Assembly (NCBI RefSeq): GCF_002210425.1
Contig: NZ_MWQK01000004.1
Span: forward strand, 124,001 to 188,000
DNA: 64,000 nt
Source: Fibrobacter sp. UWB2
GTDB taxonomy: Bacteria; Fibrobacterota; Fibrobacteria; Fibrobacterales; Fibrobacteraceae
Reading direction: 5' to 3'
Shown: in pieces, positions 17,513 through 27,558 of the stretch
How the letters are laid out: the number at the start of each line of letters is the position of its first letter
How positions within the stretch are numbered: position 1 is the first letter of the stretch
Notes under the pieces: model-generated
What the model saw: only the letters and a program-made list of their open reading frames with translations
Told to the model about the DNA's origin: nothing
Database searches by the model: none
Made by a program: the position numbers and the translations under genes

Positions 17513-20500
17513 TTATGCCATCTTGCTTGCATCAGTGTTGGTGCATTCGACCTTTCCGGCGAAGAAGCTATAGGCTGCAGGCACAATGAAAAGCGTCATG
17601 AACGTTGCAAACGTGAGACCGCCTACAATGGCAACACCCATTGCAATGCGGCTCGGGGTGCCGGTCAGGATGAGCGGCACTGCGCCCAATACTGTCGAAA
17701 GGCTCGTCATGAGGATTGGGCGGAAGCGGCGTTCCGCCGCCATCCGAGCCGCCTCGAGCTTGCTGCAGCCCGTATTCTCGGCAATCTGGTTTGCAAATTC
17801 CACGATCAAGATACCGTTCTTCGTCACGAGAGCAATCAAAAGAATCAAAGCAATTTCGCTAAAGATGTTGAGCGTCTGGCCCGTGACAAACAAGCTCACC
17901 AAAGCGCCAGAAAGTGCAAGCGGCACCGTAAAGAAAATCACAAACGGCGCACGGAAGCTTTCGAACTGCCCCGCGAGCACCAAGAACACAAGTGCTAGCG
18001 CAAGCAAGAACACCACGTAGAGTCCCGAAGAGCTTTCTTCGAATTCCTTGGAAGAACCGCTCAAGGTCGTGCTCACGCTCGGGTAATCCTTCAACAAGGT
18101 CTTTGCAATGCGGCGCATTTCTTCGACGCCATCACCAATCGTCTTGCCCGGCACAAGGCCTGCCTGGATGGTCGCTGCGCTAAAGCGGTTGTAACGCGGG
18201 AGCGACGGAGAAGCGGACTGTTCCTTGTACGTAATAAAGTTGTCCAAGCTCACCAACTCGCCCTTGCCGTTCTTGACCGTAAGCATTGAAAGATTTTCCG
18301 GCGTATCGCGGTACTGGTAACCGACAGCGCCAATGATATCGTACTGACGACCGTCCTTATAGTAATCGCCATAAGTCTGGTCGCTAATGGCAAGCTGCAC
18401 CGCCTGTGCAATATCGTTCACCGACACACCTTCTTCATTTGCCTTGTCGCGCAAAATTTCGATGTGGAGTTCCGGCTTCGTGAAGCGCAAGTTGCTGTTC
18501 ACCACGCTGAACACAGGGCTCTTGCTTGCCGCTTCTTCGAATTTAGGAACAAGGTCACGCAGCACTTCGATGTTCGGAGCCTGCAACACAAACTGCACTG
18601 GGAGGCCACCGCGCTGCGTACTAATGCTCTGCGGTTCAAACACCATCACGCGCAAATCCGGGTATTCGTTACCGAGCACCTGAATCACTCGGGCGATTTC
18701 ACTCTGCGGACGACGAGCCTTCTTATCGTCGTTCAAGAACAAACGCATTCTCGAGTTGCCCGCATTCCAAGCACCCGCCTGGAATTCCGTGTATTCATTG
18801 GAATCGAGAATCGAAGTCACTTCATCGACAAATTCATCGGCCATGCGCTTGGTGCGCGAGAGGTTCACGCCTTCGGGCATGCTCATGTTCACCATCACAG
18901 CGTTGGAGTCTTCGGTCGGCGCCATTTCGCTACTCATGTTATTGAAGCAGAAATACGCTCCAAACAAGAGAACAGCCACAATCGGAAACAACAGCAAGCG
19001 CCATTTTAGGAATCCGCCAAGCAAACGTGAATACATCCCGTTCAGCCAGTCAAAGAACGGTTCCGTGAGTTTAAAGAAGGCGCCTTTCTTCTGGTGCTTC
19101 AGAAATTTAGAACAAAGCATCGGCGAAAGCGTCAAAGCGCAAAGCGTCGAGAGAAACACTGTTCCAATCATCACCGCCACAAATTCGCGGAACAAAAGTC
19201 CAGTTGTACCGCCCAAGGCAAGCACTGGAATAAACACCGCCATCAACACAACAGACGTTGCAATCACCGCAAAAAAGATTTCATTTGTTCCTGCAATTGC
19301 CGCCTGCTTCGGCGTCATGCCACTTTCAATCTTGTGATAAATGTTTTCCACAATCACAATGGCATCGTCCACAACAAGGCCAATCGCGAGGACCATCGCC
19401 AAAAGCGTAAGCACGTTGATACTGAACCCGCAAAGGTAAAGCACAAAGAAGCTACCAATCACAGATACAGGCACCACGACCATCGGGATAAACGTTGTAC
19501 GGCCTTCGCGGAGGAACGCAAAGATAATCGCAATCACGAGAATAAACGCGATAAAGATGGTCTCCACCACTTCCTTGATGGACGCGCGGATGTTAATCGA
19601 AGTATCGCGACCGTAAAGCAGTTCCACGCCTTCCGGGATTTCACGACGGATGTCTTCGACGCGCTTGTAGAATTCGTTTGCAATTTCAACGTGGTTACTG
19701 CCCGGCTGCGCCATGAGAGCAAGCGTAATGGAATTCTTGCCGTTACGTCTAAAACCAGTACGCGTATCCTTCGGTTCGTAATGGATATCCGCGACATCAG
19801 AAATGCGGATCACGGTTCCATCTTCAGCCGTCCTCACCGCAATATTGCCAAAGGACTTTGGATCGAGAACTCGGCCAAGCGTACGAATCGAAAGCGTCGT
19901 TTCTGTACCTTCGATAGAACCAGACGGGAGTTCCAAGTTACCTTGTTTCAAAGCGGCCGCCATCTGCGCGCCCGAGACGCCAAGAGCCTGCATACGCACC
20001 GGGTCAATCCACAAGCGCACAACCGGGCGCTTTTCACCCCAAATTGCCACTTCCGAAACGCCGTTAATCGTCTGCAAGCGTTCCTTCACGTGGTTGTTCG
20101 CAATTTCCGAAACTTCCATCGGGTCGAACTTGTCGCTCACAAGGCTCACCATCAAAATCGGGTCGCTATCGCTATCGGACTTGTAAACTGTCGGTTCATC
20201 GACATCGTCCGGCAAGCGACGACGCACACGGCTCACGCGGTCGCGAATTTCGTTTGCGGCCGCTTCCAAGTCCATGCCCGTTTCAAATTCAATGCTGATG
20301 TAAGAGAAACCATCGCGGCTCGTAGACGTCAAAGCCTTGATACCTGACGCACTGTTGATGGATGCTTCCAAGATTTCAGTGACTTCCGCTTCGACCACGG
20401 CAGCGTTTGCACCTGGGTAAGAAGTACGCACCTGAATCAACGGATAGTCAACGTTCGGGTATTCACGAATGCCGAGAGAACTGAGCCCAAAAAATCCAAG

Positions 20501-20569
20501 CAACAGGATGACAAGCGCCATCACTGTCATGAGGACTGGGCGACGGACGGAGAGCTGGCTTACGCTCAT
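17513..20569 (-). CDS. RND efflux transporter, HAE1-type inner-membrane pump
   Basis: 1018 residues, normal for AcrB/MexB-type pumps. It begins MSVSQLSVRRPVLMTVMALVI with TM1, followed by the periplasmic porter region, TM2-6 containing VVDDAIVIVEN (the paired aspartates of the proton relay in TM4), a second large periplasmic loop and TM7-12. The YPNVDYPLIQV and YPGANAAVVE motifs are typical of HAE1 members. Its start overlaps the stop of the adaptor gene (TAATG), so the two are translationally coupled. No outer-membrane channel gene is beside it; a TolC-type partner must be elsewhere. Confidence 0.94.
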   Translation of the reverse strand: MSVSQLSVRRPVLMTVMALVILLLGFFGLSSLGIREYPNVDYPLIQVRTSYPGANAAVVEAEVTEILEASINSASGIKALTSTSRDGFSYISIEFETGMDLEAAANEIRDRVSRVRRRLPDDVDEPTVYKSDSDSDPILMVSLVSDKFDPMEVSEIANNHVKERLQTINGVSEVAIWGEKRPVVRLWIDPVRMQALGVSGAQMAAALKQGNLELPSGSIEGTETTLSIRTLGRVLDPKSFGNIAVRTAEDGTVIRISDVADIHYEPKDTRTGFRRNGKNSITLALMAQPGSNHVEIANEFYKRVEDIRREIPEGVELLYGRDTSINIRASIKEVVETIFIAFILVIAIIFAFLREGRTTFIPMVVVPVSVIGSFFVLYLCGFSINVLTLLAMVLAIGLVVDDAIVIVENIYHKIESGMTPKQAAIAGTNEIFFAVIATSVVLMAVFIPVLALGGTTGLLFREFVAVMIGTVFLSTLCALTLSPMLCSKFLKHQKKGAFFKLTEPFFDWLNGMYSRLLGGFLKWRLLLFPIVAVLLFGAYFCFNNMSSEMAPTEDSNAVMVNMSMPEGVNLSRTKRMADEFVDEVTSILDSNEYTEFQAGAWNAGNSRMRLFLNDDKKARRPQSEIARVIQVLGNEYPDLRVMVFEPQSISTQRGGLPVQFVLQAPNIEVLRDLVPKFEEAASKSPVFSVVNSNLRFTKPELHIEILRDKANEEGVSVNDIAQAVQLAISDQTYGDYYKDGRQYDIIGAVGYQYRDTPENLSMLTVKNGKGELVSLDNFITYKEQSASPSLPRYNRFSAATIQAGLVPGKTIGDGVEEMRRIAKTLLKDYPSVSTTLSGSSKEFEESSSGLYVVFLLALALVFLVLAGQFESFRAPFVIFFTVPLALSGALVSLFVTGQTLNIFSEIALILLIALVTKNGILIVEFANQIAENTGCSKLEAARMAAERRFRPILMTSLSTVLGAVPLILTGTPSRIAMGVAIVGGLTFATFMTLFIVPAAYSFFAGKVECTNTDASKMA

Positions 20570-21660
20570 TACTCTACCTCGTAATTGATCGAATGGCGGA
20601 GTCCCTTAATCTTGACATCGGCACCTGGACGGAGGCTCACAATACCCGAAACAATCACCGTATCACCAACATCAAGGCCCGAAAGCACCTGCACAGACAT
20701 CGGCGTGCGGAGTCCCGTCGTGATATGCTTGATCTTAGCCTTGCCTCCCTGGCTCACAAACACGTAAGCGCCTTCCCTGTCGAGAATCATCGCTTCGGAC
20801 GGGATCGTAAAGCTCTGCACGTTGCTAGCTTCCATCGCGACATTCACACTCACAAAGCTACCCGCAATGAGTTCGCCCTTTGCGTTATCGACATCGACCA
20901 TCACACGGCGAGTACGGCTGCTTTCAGAAATCACGGCATCAAGCGCAGAGACAACGCCGAACTTTTCAACATTGCGTTCAGAGTCCTTGAGAGAAATCTT
21001 GTCGCCCACCTTGATGACAGACGCATAGCGCTGCGGGAGCGAGAACTTCGCCTTGAGTCGGTCCACTTCGCTGAGTTCAGCAATCGGGGTGCCAGAGTTG
21101 AGCCAAGCGCCCACGGACACATCGACAAAGCCAAGCTTGCCGCTAAACGGCGCACGGACTTCGGTCTTTGCAAGTTGAGCCTGGATAAGTTCTACGCTTG
21201 CCTGCGCAGACTTGAGCGATGCTTCTGCCGATTCCAAATCCTGCTTGGTCGCCCCGTTCTTTTCAAAGAGACCACGGATGCGCTGTTCCTTTTGCTCGGC
21301 AAGCATCTTGTTCGACTGCGCCTGCTTGAGCTGCGCACGGAGTTCAGAATCGTCAATCTTTGCGAGGAGCGTACCCTTCTTGACTATAGCACCGTCTTTA
21401 GCCTTGAGGCTCACCAAGCGGCCAGAAGTTGCCGCCGAAAGCGAAACACTGTTCTTCGGCACAAGAGTCGCCATCGTCTGGAAGTTCTTGCCCTGTGACC
21501 CAAGCTCTGCCACATAACCTTCGACATTCAGCACTCTCTGAGCGCCACCCTTTTTACCGCCATTGCCTTTGCCAGCAGGAGCGCCCTTGGCGGAATCGTC
21601 TTTACTACCACAAGCCACAAGAAGAAGAGAAGAGAGTGCTATTAAAAGAAGGTGTTTCAT
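20569..21660 (-). CDS. RND efflux membrane-fusion (adaptor) lipoprotein
   Basis: 363 residues. The N-terminus MKHLLLIALSSLLLVACG is a lipoprotein signal. After a Gly/Lys-rich linker come the barrel-sandwich/lipoyl half (SGRLVSLKAKDGAIVKKGTLLAKIDDSELRAQL), a coiled-coil hairpin (about 115-165), the second lipoyl half (RAPFSGKLGFVDVSVGAWLNSGTPIAEL), a beta-barrel domain and a membrane-proximal domain. It bridges the inner-membrane pump and the outer-membrane channel. It is the first gene of the two-gene pump operon. Confidence 0.93.
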   Translation of the reverse strand: MKHLLLIALSSLLLVACGSKDDSAKGAPAGKGNGGKKGGAQRVLNVEGYVAELGSQGKNFQTMATLVPKNSVSLSAATSGRLVSLKAKDGAIVKKGTLLAKIDDSELRAQLKQAQSNKMLAEQKEQRIRGLFEKNGATKQDLESAEASLKSAQASVELIQAQLAKTEVRAPFSGKLGFVDVSVGAWLNSGTPIAELSEVDRLKAKFSLPQRYASVIKVGDKISLKDSERNVEKFGVVSALDAVISESSRTRRVMVDVDNAKGELIAGSFVSVNVAMEASNVQSFTIPSEAMILDREGAYVFVSQGGKAKIKHITTGLRTPMSVQVLSGLDVGDTVIVSGIVSLRPGADVKIKGLRHSINYEVE

Positions 21661-21747
21661 ATTTTAGTTAGAAGTAGACGGTAGGGAGTAGTTTGATTAT
21701 TTTCGCGTATTTAGATGATTAACACTGTAAAAAAGTTGCATAAAAAA

Positions 21748-21777
21748 GGACATTCCCGCACTGAGGCGGGAATGACA
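21748..21777 (+). repeat. REP-like palindrome, copy 1
   Basis: GGA, then stem CATTCCCGC (21751-21759), loop, GCGGGAATG (21766-21774), then ACA. It belongs to the family with GGAGAT-like left flank and ATGACA right flank found six times in this window. It lies directly downstream of the minus-strand gene at 21781, where its hairpin could also help termination. Confidence 0.7.
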
Positions 21778-21780
21778 AAA

Positions 21781-22488
21781 TTAGAATTTTACGTTCATGA
21801 AAAGCGCAGCACCATCTTCATAGAATTCCGGTTCGAACTGCACTTTGCTTGAGAACGACTTGGTCGAGGTGGCACGGTAAATGCGCCAGGCATCGAGCAT
21901 GGAAACCACACGGTTCAGGATTAGCGCTCCCACAGAAACCTGGAACACGATGCGGCTTATGCGGTAATGACGCATACGGCTCTTAAATTCTTCTATATGT
22001 TCCGTCGATTCCGGATTGTCGGAGCTTCCCCAATCCCACTGGATGTCATTCGAAAATTCTTCATCGACCTTCTTGTCAGAGCGGATCATTGCCTGGTTGT
22101 AGTCCTCGTTCATGTCCGGCGAGGAGTTTTGTCCAAACACGCCCGAACGGCTACGATAGGACCCCACCGTATTCAGCAACGAAACATTCTTTTTGCCAGT
22201 AAGCCCAGCATGGCGCACAGCATAATTGTGAGCCGACGTCACATAGCGGTCCCCTATGACATAAGAGCCCACAGCCGTCACCCACAACGCAAGGTCAGTC
22301 CAGACAAACGGACGCACAAACTTCTTTTCGTTCAAGTAAAGTTCGCCCATGCCCGGTAAAAGCGCCGAAGCACCAACGGCCAAGAACACGTTCTTTTCGC
22401 TATTCTTATAGACGTTTTGATCAACGCTCACCACAATCTGCGAGAATGCGGCGACAGACGCAAGCAGTATGGCAAGAATAATGCGCAT
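21781..22488 (-). CDS. DUF5683-like envelope protein, short paralogue
   Basis: 235 residues from the ATG at 22488, chosen because a GGGGA site lies 6 bases upstream and the start overlaps the preceding stop as TAATG. A signal peptide MRIILAILLASVAAFS is followed by a hydrophobic hairpin with ASALLPGMGELYLNEKKFVRPFVWTDLALW, which matches the pattern LPGxGxLYxxx of DUF5683-type proteins, and a C-terminal region with IVFQVSVGALILNRVVSMLDA. The same two segments occur in the upstream gene, so the pair are paralogues. Function unknown; probably membrane-embedded in the envelope. Confidence 0.75.
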   Translation of the reverse strand: MRIILAILLASVAAFSQIVVSVDQNVYKNSEKNVFLAVGASALLPGMGELYLNEKKFVRPFVWTDLALWVTAVGSYVIGDRYVTSAHNYAVRHAGLTGKKNVSLLNTVGSYRSRSGVFGQNSSPDMNEDYNQAMIRSDKKVDEEFSNDIQWDWGSSDNPESTEHIEEFKSRMRHYRISRIVFQVSVGALILNRVVSMLDAWRIYRATSTKSFSSKVQFEPEFYEDGAALFMNVKF

Positions 22489-23993
22489 TAGAATCCCCAA
22501 TTGGCGCGAACAGACCAGCCGAAGGAATCCTTGAACGAGATTCCGCTATCGAAATGCAAGTGGTCATACCAAGAAACATCTTCTTCATAGAGGACCTTGT
22601 TGTGAGCATTTGCAGTCAAAGCAGCATCCACGGCAGAAACGATATGGTTCAAGATGAGCCCGCCAATGAACCAAGCCTGCATGTCAGCATAATCATTGGC
22701 ATCGCGGCGCATGGAGCGGTACTTGAGCATGTGTTCAGATTCACCCAGCGAAACAGTTTCAGCATCTTCATCTTCGAGGTTTAAGTCAATGGCCAAAGTA
22801 CCGCCATTCTTAACATCATCCCAACCACGCACGTAAGCGCCTTCAGAAATAAGCTGGAAGAGTTCAGATTCCTTGTTGAACGAACGCTTGAAGTCCTTCA
22901 TTTCATCGCCTAAGGACTTGTCCTTGTCCTTGAAGTTATTCAGATGAGTCTTGTCGTCGCTAAACAAGGCATCGTCCTGATAGCACTTGCCATAGGTCGC
23001 ATCGCCATAAATTGCTTCGCAGAACGACTTACGTGTTCCCATATAACGGCTATTGAACGTAGACGGATAGAGGGAGCCTGCAGCGCTATAGAGATCACGC
23101 ATGGCATCTTCGTATCGGCCAATGGAATAGTGCTGCTTGGCAAACTTCTTGTACTTATCCACCTGCTGGTTGTACTTGTAGATGGAGAAGTAACCCCAGC
23201 CACTCCACATGAACACTTCAAGTGCCATATAGACGCCACCGCGGACATACGTTGCCGTAGAGCCACCCACATACAGCTGACCTGCACCCGGCACCAAAAG
23301 CGAGAGGAACAAAGCCTTGCGCGGATTCTTGTAACGGCCCTTCAGCTCGTCAATGCCATGGACCTTAGAGACCTTCACCGGTCCAAGCAAATCACGACGG
23401 CTCATGCTATTCGAGGAGGCGGCAACAGAACTGCTGCTCACATCCGTAAGGCCTGCGGCCTGAGCCTGCGCAAGAGAATCGGCACGTCTCGAAGAATCGG
23501 CTTGGGCACGCACCCTTTCTGCTTCGGCAATTGCAGCTTCGCGCATGAGGGAATCACGTGCAGCGGAGTCCAAAACGGCGGTATCGACAATCGCCACAGC
23601 CGGAGCGGCCTCCACAGAAGAACTCGACTCGACCGGAACCACCGATGAACTAGAAGGAGCGCTAACCTCTACAGAGGAAGAACTCACGACGACAGCTGAT
23701 GAACTGGACAAAATGACAGAAGAGCTCGAAACAGCCTTGCTGCTAGAGGACTTCGCTTTAGACTTTTTGGAAGCAGAGCTTGCCGGGGCCTTAGCCGCAG
23801 AACTTTCTGGAGCGACCGCCGGAGTAGCAGGCGCCTTTGTAGCTTCAGGAGCTACAGAAGCAGAACTCGCCGGAACCGAAGCCGGGGCCTTAGCTTCTTC
23901 TTCGAATTCAGCGAAAAGGTCTCGCACCTGGCCAAAAGAAAGCTGGGCGAGAGACAGACCTAAAAACAGAGGTAAAAGAGCAAACTTGCGCAT
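22488..23993 (-). CDS. DUF5683-like envelope protein with long Ser-rich linker
   Basis: 501 residues. Signal peptide (MRKFALLPLFLGLSLAQLSFG), then about 180 residues of Ala/Ser/Pro low complexity (repeats such as SSSSVEVSAPSSSSVVPVESSSS), a charged helix (ARDSLMREAAIAEAERVRAQ), and a C-terminal domain with KGRYKNPRKALFLSLLVPGAGQLYVGG, the DUF5683 hallmark. Ser-rich linkers are characteristic of Fibrobacter secreted proteins. It forms an operon with the shorter paralogue. The role is unknown; the linker probably spans the periplasm or cell wall. Confidence 0.75.
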   Translation of the reverse strand: MRKFALLPLFLGLSLAQLSFGQVRDLFAEFEEEAKAPASVPASSASVAPEATKAPATPAVAPESSAAKAPASSASKKSKAKSSSSKAVSSSSVILSSSSAVVVSSSSVEVSAPSSSSVVPVESSSSVEAAPAVAIVDTAVLDSAARDSLMREAAIAEAERVRAQADSSRRADSLAQAQAAGLTDVSSSSVAASSNSMSRRDLLGPVKVSKVHGIDELKGRYKNPRKALFLSLLVPGAGQLYVGGSTATYVRGGVYMALEVFMWSGWGYFSIYKYNQQVDKYKKFAKQHYSIGRYEDAMRDLYSAAGSLYPSTFNSRYMGTRKSFCEAIYGDATYGKCYQDDALFSDDKTHLNNFKDKDKSLGDEMKDFKRSFNKESELFQLISEGAYVRGWDDVKNGGTLAIDLNLEDEDAETVSLGESEHMLKYRSMRRDANDYADMQAWFIGGLILNHIVSAVDAALTANAHNKVLYEEDVSWYDHLHFDSGISFKDSFGWSVRANWGF

Positions 23994-24028
23994 ATAACCT
24001 TAAAATAGCAAAAAATGTTATCAAAACA

Positions 24029-24058
24029 AAAAGTCTCGGACACAAATCCGAGACTTTC
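24029..24058 (-). terminator. Terminator of the MBG-repeat gene
   Basis: AAGTCTCGGA (24031-24040) and TCCGAGACTT (24047-24056) form a 10-bp stem with a 6-nt loop; read on the minus strand it is followed by TTTTTGTTTTG. It ends the 24082-26916 transcript. Confidence 0.85.
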
Positions 24059-24081
24059 TACATTAAAATCTTAGTTAAAGG

Positions 24082-26916
24082 CTACTTGACACGGATACGC
24101 TGTGCAGATGCACCCACGCGGACCATGTAAATGCCAGCATTCGAAACCGGGATTTCGAAATTCGGGGATTCTACGACACCCGAGCGGAGCACTCTGCCCT
24201 GCATGTCGAGAACAGCGAAGCGCTGACCCACCTTAGAACCGCTCACCTGAATGCTGCGATTGCCAGAGGTAAGTCCAAATGCCTTTGCGCCCTTGACTGC
24301 AGCAATAGAAATTTCCTGGTCCGTAATCTTGAACGTGCCATCAATCGTAACGACAAAGTTGACATTTTCGAAGTTCGGAGAAATGTTGACAAAGTCAGAT
24401 GCGACAAGTCCCATGGGGTAAACGCCAAGTTCCGTTTCAGTCATCAAAGAATCGCCCTTGTACGAAACGAATTCCTTCTTGTAAGCAAATTCTTCGGGCA
24501 ACCAAGGTTCACCCGGAATGCGCATCGGGCTTACATCAAAGCTCTTGAGGGCCGAGACCTCGTTGCCATCGTCATACATAGCAATTACGTTGTCACCATA
24601 GATAGCAACGGTAATTCTCTGCGTGCAAGGCTTAATCGTAAAGTGTCCCTGTCTGATTTTCACAATGTAGTTCGGATTGTCAAAATCTTCGACAAACACA
24701 CCCGAAATGCTATAGGTTTCATCATCAAGGAGAACGTCTTCACCCTGCTGACGCTTCATATAAAGTTCCGGCAATTCGTCACCATCAAGCAATCCCGAGA
24801 CCGTATAGGTGTACTTTTCCGGATCGGCTTCGCTATAGAACTTGGACGTATCGTTCACAGTCACCGTCACAATCTTCTGCTTCACGGTAAGCGAGTTCGT
24901 TTCGTACTTGGTCACTTCATAGTTCGTGTTCGTCGGGCTCTTCTTGTCGAAGGTGAGTTCGTAGTCGCCAGCAGCAAGGAGACCTGTCTTGCCAAGAGAC
25001 ACGTGGATGTTATCGAGTTCATCACCTTCAAGAAGTCTATCGACAGACCATGTAAATTCAGTCGGAGTTTCATCGCCATACGTAATGGTATCAGCATTAG
25101 CAGAAACCACCAATGCTCTCGGTTCTACAACCAAAGCTCCATCCGTGACATCAAACGTTACATTGGGATAGTTCACCGAAGTGTTCTTGAAGTCTGCGGC
25201 AGAAATTCCCATATAATACTTGCCGGCATTCGTCCCTGCAATAACAGATTTGCCACTGTATTCGACAAACTTGAGGGAGTACGCTTCACTATTGGAAGAG
25301 ATATCGTACCCCTTCACAGTATGTTCCTTGCCATCATATTCAACGGTATCGACATGTCCCGTAATCGTGACCACAATCTTATCGTCATTTGCGGTAATCG
25401 TCAACTGGCCATCTTTTGTACTGACGATGTAGTTCGGGTTCGATTCATCATCAACCGTAGCCGTAATGGCGTAGTCACCGGCATCTTCACCAGCTTCGCG
25501 CTTCAGAGAGACACCCTTCAGTTCATCCTTGACGCCGTCGAACGAAGCAATACCGCTGACCGTGTATGTCAGTTCAGGGTCCTTTTCGCCATACTTCTTG
25601 GTAATGTTATCGACAACCAAGGTAACGGCCTTTTGATTAATCGTCAGAGTACCCGGCTTGACAGTCAACGTATAGTTGGGGTTCGCGCCTTCTGCAAATT
25701 CAACACTGACCTTGTAAGTGCCAACATTTTCACCCTTGGCACGAGCAATCGTCGGAGATGCAAGCGATTCACTTGCTGTCACAAGGCCTTCGGCTTCATA
25801 TGTAAATTTTGGGTCCTTTTCGCCGTAAGTCTTTTCGGCGTTGTTCATAGTCACCGTAGCGGCCTTCGGCGTAACAGTAAGCGTACCACCCTTCGTCGTC
25901 ACCTTGTAGTTGGGATTAGAAGCAGCCTTCACCGAAGCGGTAACAGCGTATTCACCGACATTTTCAAGTCCCGTCGAAACACACTTAGCACAACTAATCG
26001 TAACATCCTTCAGCTTATCCGAGCCAAGAAGTCCTGTTGCCTTGTAGGTAAATGCAGGCGTTGCATCGCCATAAATCTTTTCTACATCATCGACAACAAC
26101 ATTTACCGGTGCAGGCTGAATAACGAATGTACCAGGAACAGTTTCCACATAGTAATCATCTGTTTCCATATTTTCGACAATTACAGAGATTAAATAGCCA
26201 TCGGCTGTAACATTTTCACCCTTGGGTCTAGACAATTCAATGGTTCCCAACGCTGAATATTCGGACTCTTTGATATTTCCGTGAATCGTGTATTCAAACT
26301 CTGGATCTTTTTCACCATAAACCTTAGCCGTACTTGTAACCACCACAGTCACCTTGGTCTTGGTGATTGTAAATTCGCCCGGGGTGAAAGAGAAATCATA
26401 GTTGGGGAAATTCTTTTTCAAGCCTTCATAAATACCGTCTGCCAACGTAATCGGATAAGTAAAGACTTCCTCGCCGGCGTTTCTTGTGAGTTCAATAAAT
26501 TCTTCCAATCCGGCCTGCAAACTCTCAAGAGCTTTCGCATCGAGGTTTTTTACCTCAGCCAATTTCCACGTAAATACCGGATCTTTAGTCCCCTTTTCCT
26601 TTTCGGCATTATCGATCAAGATTTTAATGGGCTTTTGTTCGATATCAAATTTTTTTTCAATGGGGTCTGTATTACCCTTCACAGTCACATAAACAGTTCC
26701 CGCATTGGCGCCCGCATTTATGTTTTCGCCATACGTTACGGAAAAATCGGTAAGTTCGACATCGTCACACATCACTCTTGTAACGGTCGGCTTAATCTGG
26801 TTTCCACTAAAAATGCCCAAACTCGGAGTTATCGCAACAGAGCAATCGCTGGCGGCGAATGCACTCGAAAACGCTGCAGATACAGCAAGAGCGAACAAAG
26901 CAATCTTTTTGATCAT
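24082..26916 (-). CDS. Large secreted MBG-repeat protein with C-terminal sorting-like domain
   Basis: 944 residues. Signal peptide MIKKIALFALAVSAAFSSAFA is followed by about seven to nine tandem domains of roughly 80 residues with the MBG-type motif (VVxDxxKxYGEKDPxFTYxxxGLL ... NPNYKVTTKGGTLTV). Two copies diverge and lack the YGEKDP motif (the segments starting near DKIVVTITGHV and RITVAIYGD). The last 75 residues (FAVLDMQGRVLRSGVV ... GIYMVRVG) resemble the C-terminal sorting domains of surface proteins of this phylum. It is likely a surface adhesin or structural stalk; the ligand is unknown. Monocistronic. Confidence 0.82.
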   Translation of the reverse strand: MIKKIALFALAVSAAFSSAFAASDCSVAITPSLGIFSGNQIKPTVTRVMCDDVELTDFSVTYGENINAGANAGTVYVTVKGNTDPIEKKFDIEQKPIKILIDNAEKEKGTKDPVFTWKLAEVKNLDAKALESLQAGLEEFIELTRNAGEEVFTYPITLADGIYEGLKKNFPNYDFSFTPGEFTITKTKVTVVVTSTAKVYGEKDPEFEYTIHGNIKESEYSALGTIELSRPKGENVTADGYLISVIVENMETDDYYVETVPGTFVIQPAPVNVVVDDVEKIYGDATPAFTYKATGLLGSDKLKDVTISCAKCVSTGLENVGEYAVTASVKAASNPNYKVTTKGGTLTVTPKAATVTMNNAEKTYGEKDPKFTYEAEGLVTASESLASPTIARAKGENVGTYKVSVEFAEGANPNYTLTVKPGTLTINQKAVTLVVDNITKKYGEKDPELTYTVSGIASFDGVKDELKGVSLKREAGEDAGDYAITATVDDESNPNYIVSTKDGQLTITANDDKIVVTITGHVDTVEYDGKEHTVKGYDISSNSEAYSLKFVEYSGKSVIAGTNAGKYYMGISAADFKNTSVNYPNVTFDVTDGALVVEPRALVVSANADTITYGDETPTEFTWSVDRLLEGDELDNIHVSLGKTGLLAAGDYELTFDKKSPTNTNYEVTKYETNSLTVKQKIVTVTVNDTSKFYSEADPEKYTYTVSGLLDGDELPELYMKRQQGEDVLLDDETYSISGVFVEDFDNPNYIVKIRQGHFTIKPCTQRITVAIYGDNVIAMYDDGNEVSALKSFDVSPMRIPGEPWLPEEFAYKKEFVSYKGDSLMTETELGVYPMGLVASDFVNISPNFENVNFVVTIDGTFKITDQEISIAAVKGAKAFGLTSGNRSIQVSGSKVGQRFAVLDMQGRVLRSGVVESPNFEIPVSNAGIYMVRVGASAQRIRVK

Positions 26917-26966
26917 AAACCACTCTCTTTTTTAATTAATCTAACCCAATTAATCAAACCCAGTAT

Positions 26967-26995
26967 AAAATATATTTTTTTGCTTACTTTTTCAA
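26967..26995 (-). promoter_or_regulatory. Possible promoter of the MBG-repeat gene
   Basis: On the minus strand, TTGAAA (26995-26990) is followed after 17 bases by TATTTT (26972-26967). The alternative -10 TATATT (26974-26969) would leave a 15-base spacer. About 50 bases upstream of the start codon. Confidence 0.4.
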
Positions 26996-27043
26996 CGGCG
27001 CCAGCCGTTAAAACGTTGTAAAATGGTACTATAACAAGCAAAA

Positions 27044-27065
27044 ACCGCTCCCGATTGGGAGCGGT
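27044..27065 (-). terminator. Terminator of the rpsF-rpsR-rplI operon
   Basis: CCGCTCCC (27045-27052), loop GATT, GGGAGCGG (27057-27064). On the minus strand it is followed by TTTTTGC. It lies 30 bases after the rplI stop. Confidence 0.85.
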
Positions 27066-27095
27066 CCGTAAGATTTTCAGTGGAACTGAAGAGAA

Positions 27096-27542
27096 TTACT
27101 TCTCTGCGACCACCCAAACCTTGACCTGTGCTTCAACGTCGCTGAAGACCTTGACAGTCACGGTGTAGACACCGAGCTGCTTGATCGGTTCAGCAAGGTC
27201 GATCTGAGCACGGGAAACCTTGACACCAGCCTTGGTGATTGCTTCAGCGATGTCACCTGCGGTCACAGAACCGTAGAGACGTTCGCCTTCAACAACGCGG
27301 CGTTCGAGGTTGACAGAAACCTGTGCGAGCTTTGCAGCAACATCGCCGGCGGCAGCGAGTTCCTTCTGGAACTGAGCTTCAACAGCAGCGCGGTTGTTTT
27401 CGATTTCAAGCTTGGCTTCCTTAGTTGCGCGAACAGCGAGCTTACGCGGGAAGAGGTAGTTACGTGCGTAACCATCCTTAACCTTCACGACGTCGAGCAT
27501 TTTGCCCAAGTGGGGGACGTTAGCCTTAAGAATAATTTCCAT
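27096..27542 (-). CDS. rplI: Large ribosomal subunit protein bL9
   Basis: 148 residues, normal length. It binds 23S rRNA at the base of the L1 stalk and helps keep the reading frame. The N-terminal domain signature is complete ([28 protein letters not shown]), followed by the long connecting helix ([23 protein letters not shown]) and the C-terminal domain ([22 protein letters not shown]). AGGAGG lies 9 bases before the ATG. It is the last gene of the rpsF-rpsR-rplI operon. Confidence 0.97.
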   Translation of the reverse strand: MEIILKANVPHLGKMLDVVKVKDGYARNYLFPRKLAVRATKEAKLEIENNRAAVEAQFQKELAAAGDVAAKLAQVSVNLERRVVEGERLYGSVTAGDIAEAITKAGVKVSRAQIDLAEPIKQLGVYTVTVKVFSDVEAQVKVWVVAEK

Positions 27543-27558
27543 AGTCTAGTTCCTCCTA

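Noticed and set aside
24643-26193. 516-residue plus-strand frame within the MBG-repeat gene
   Set aside because: Antisense to a repetitive coding sequence; the apparent repeats come from the MBG domains.
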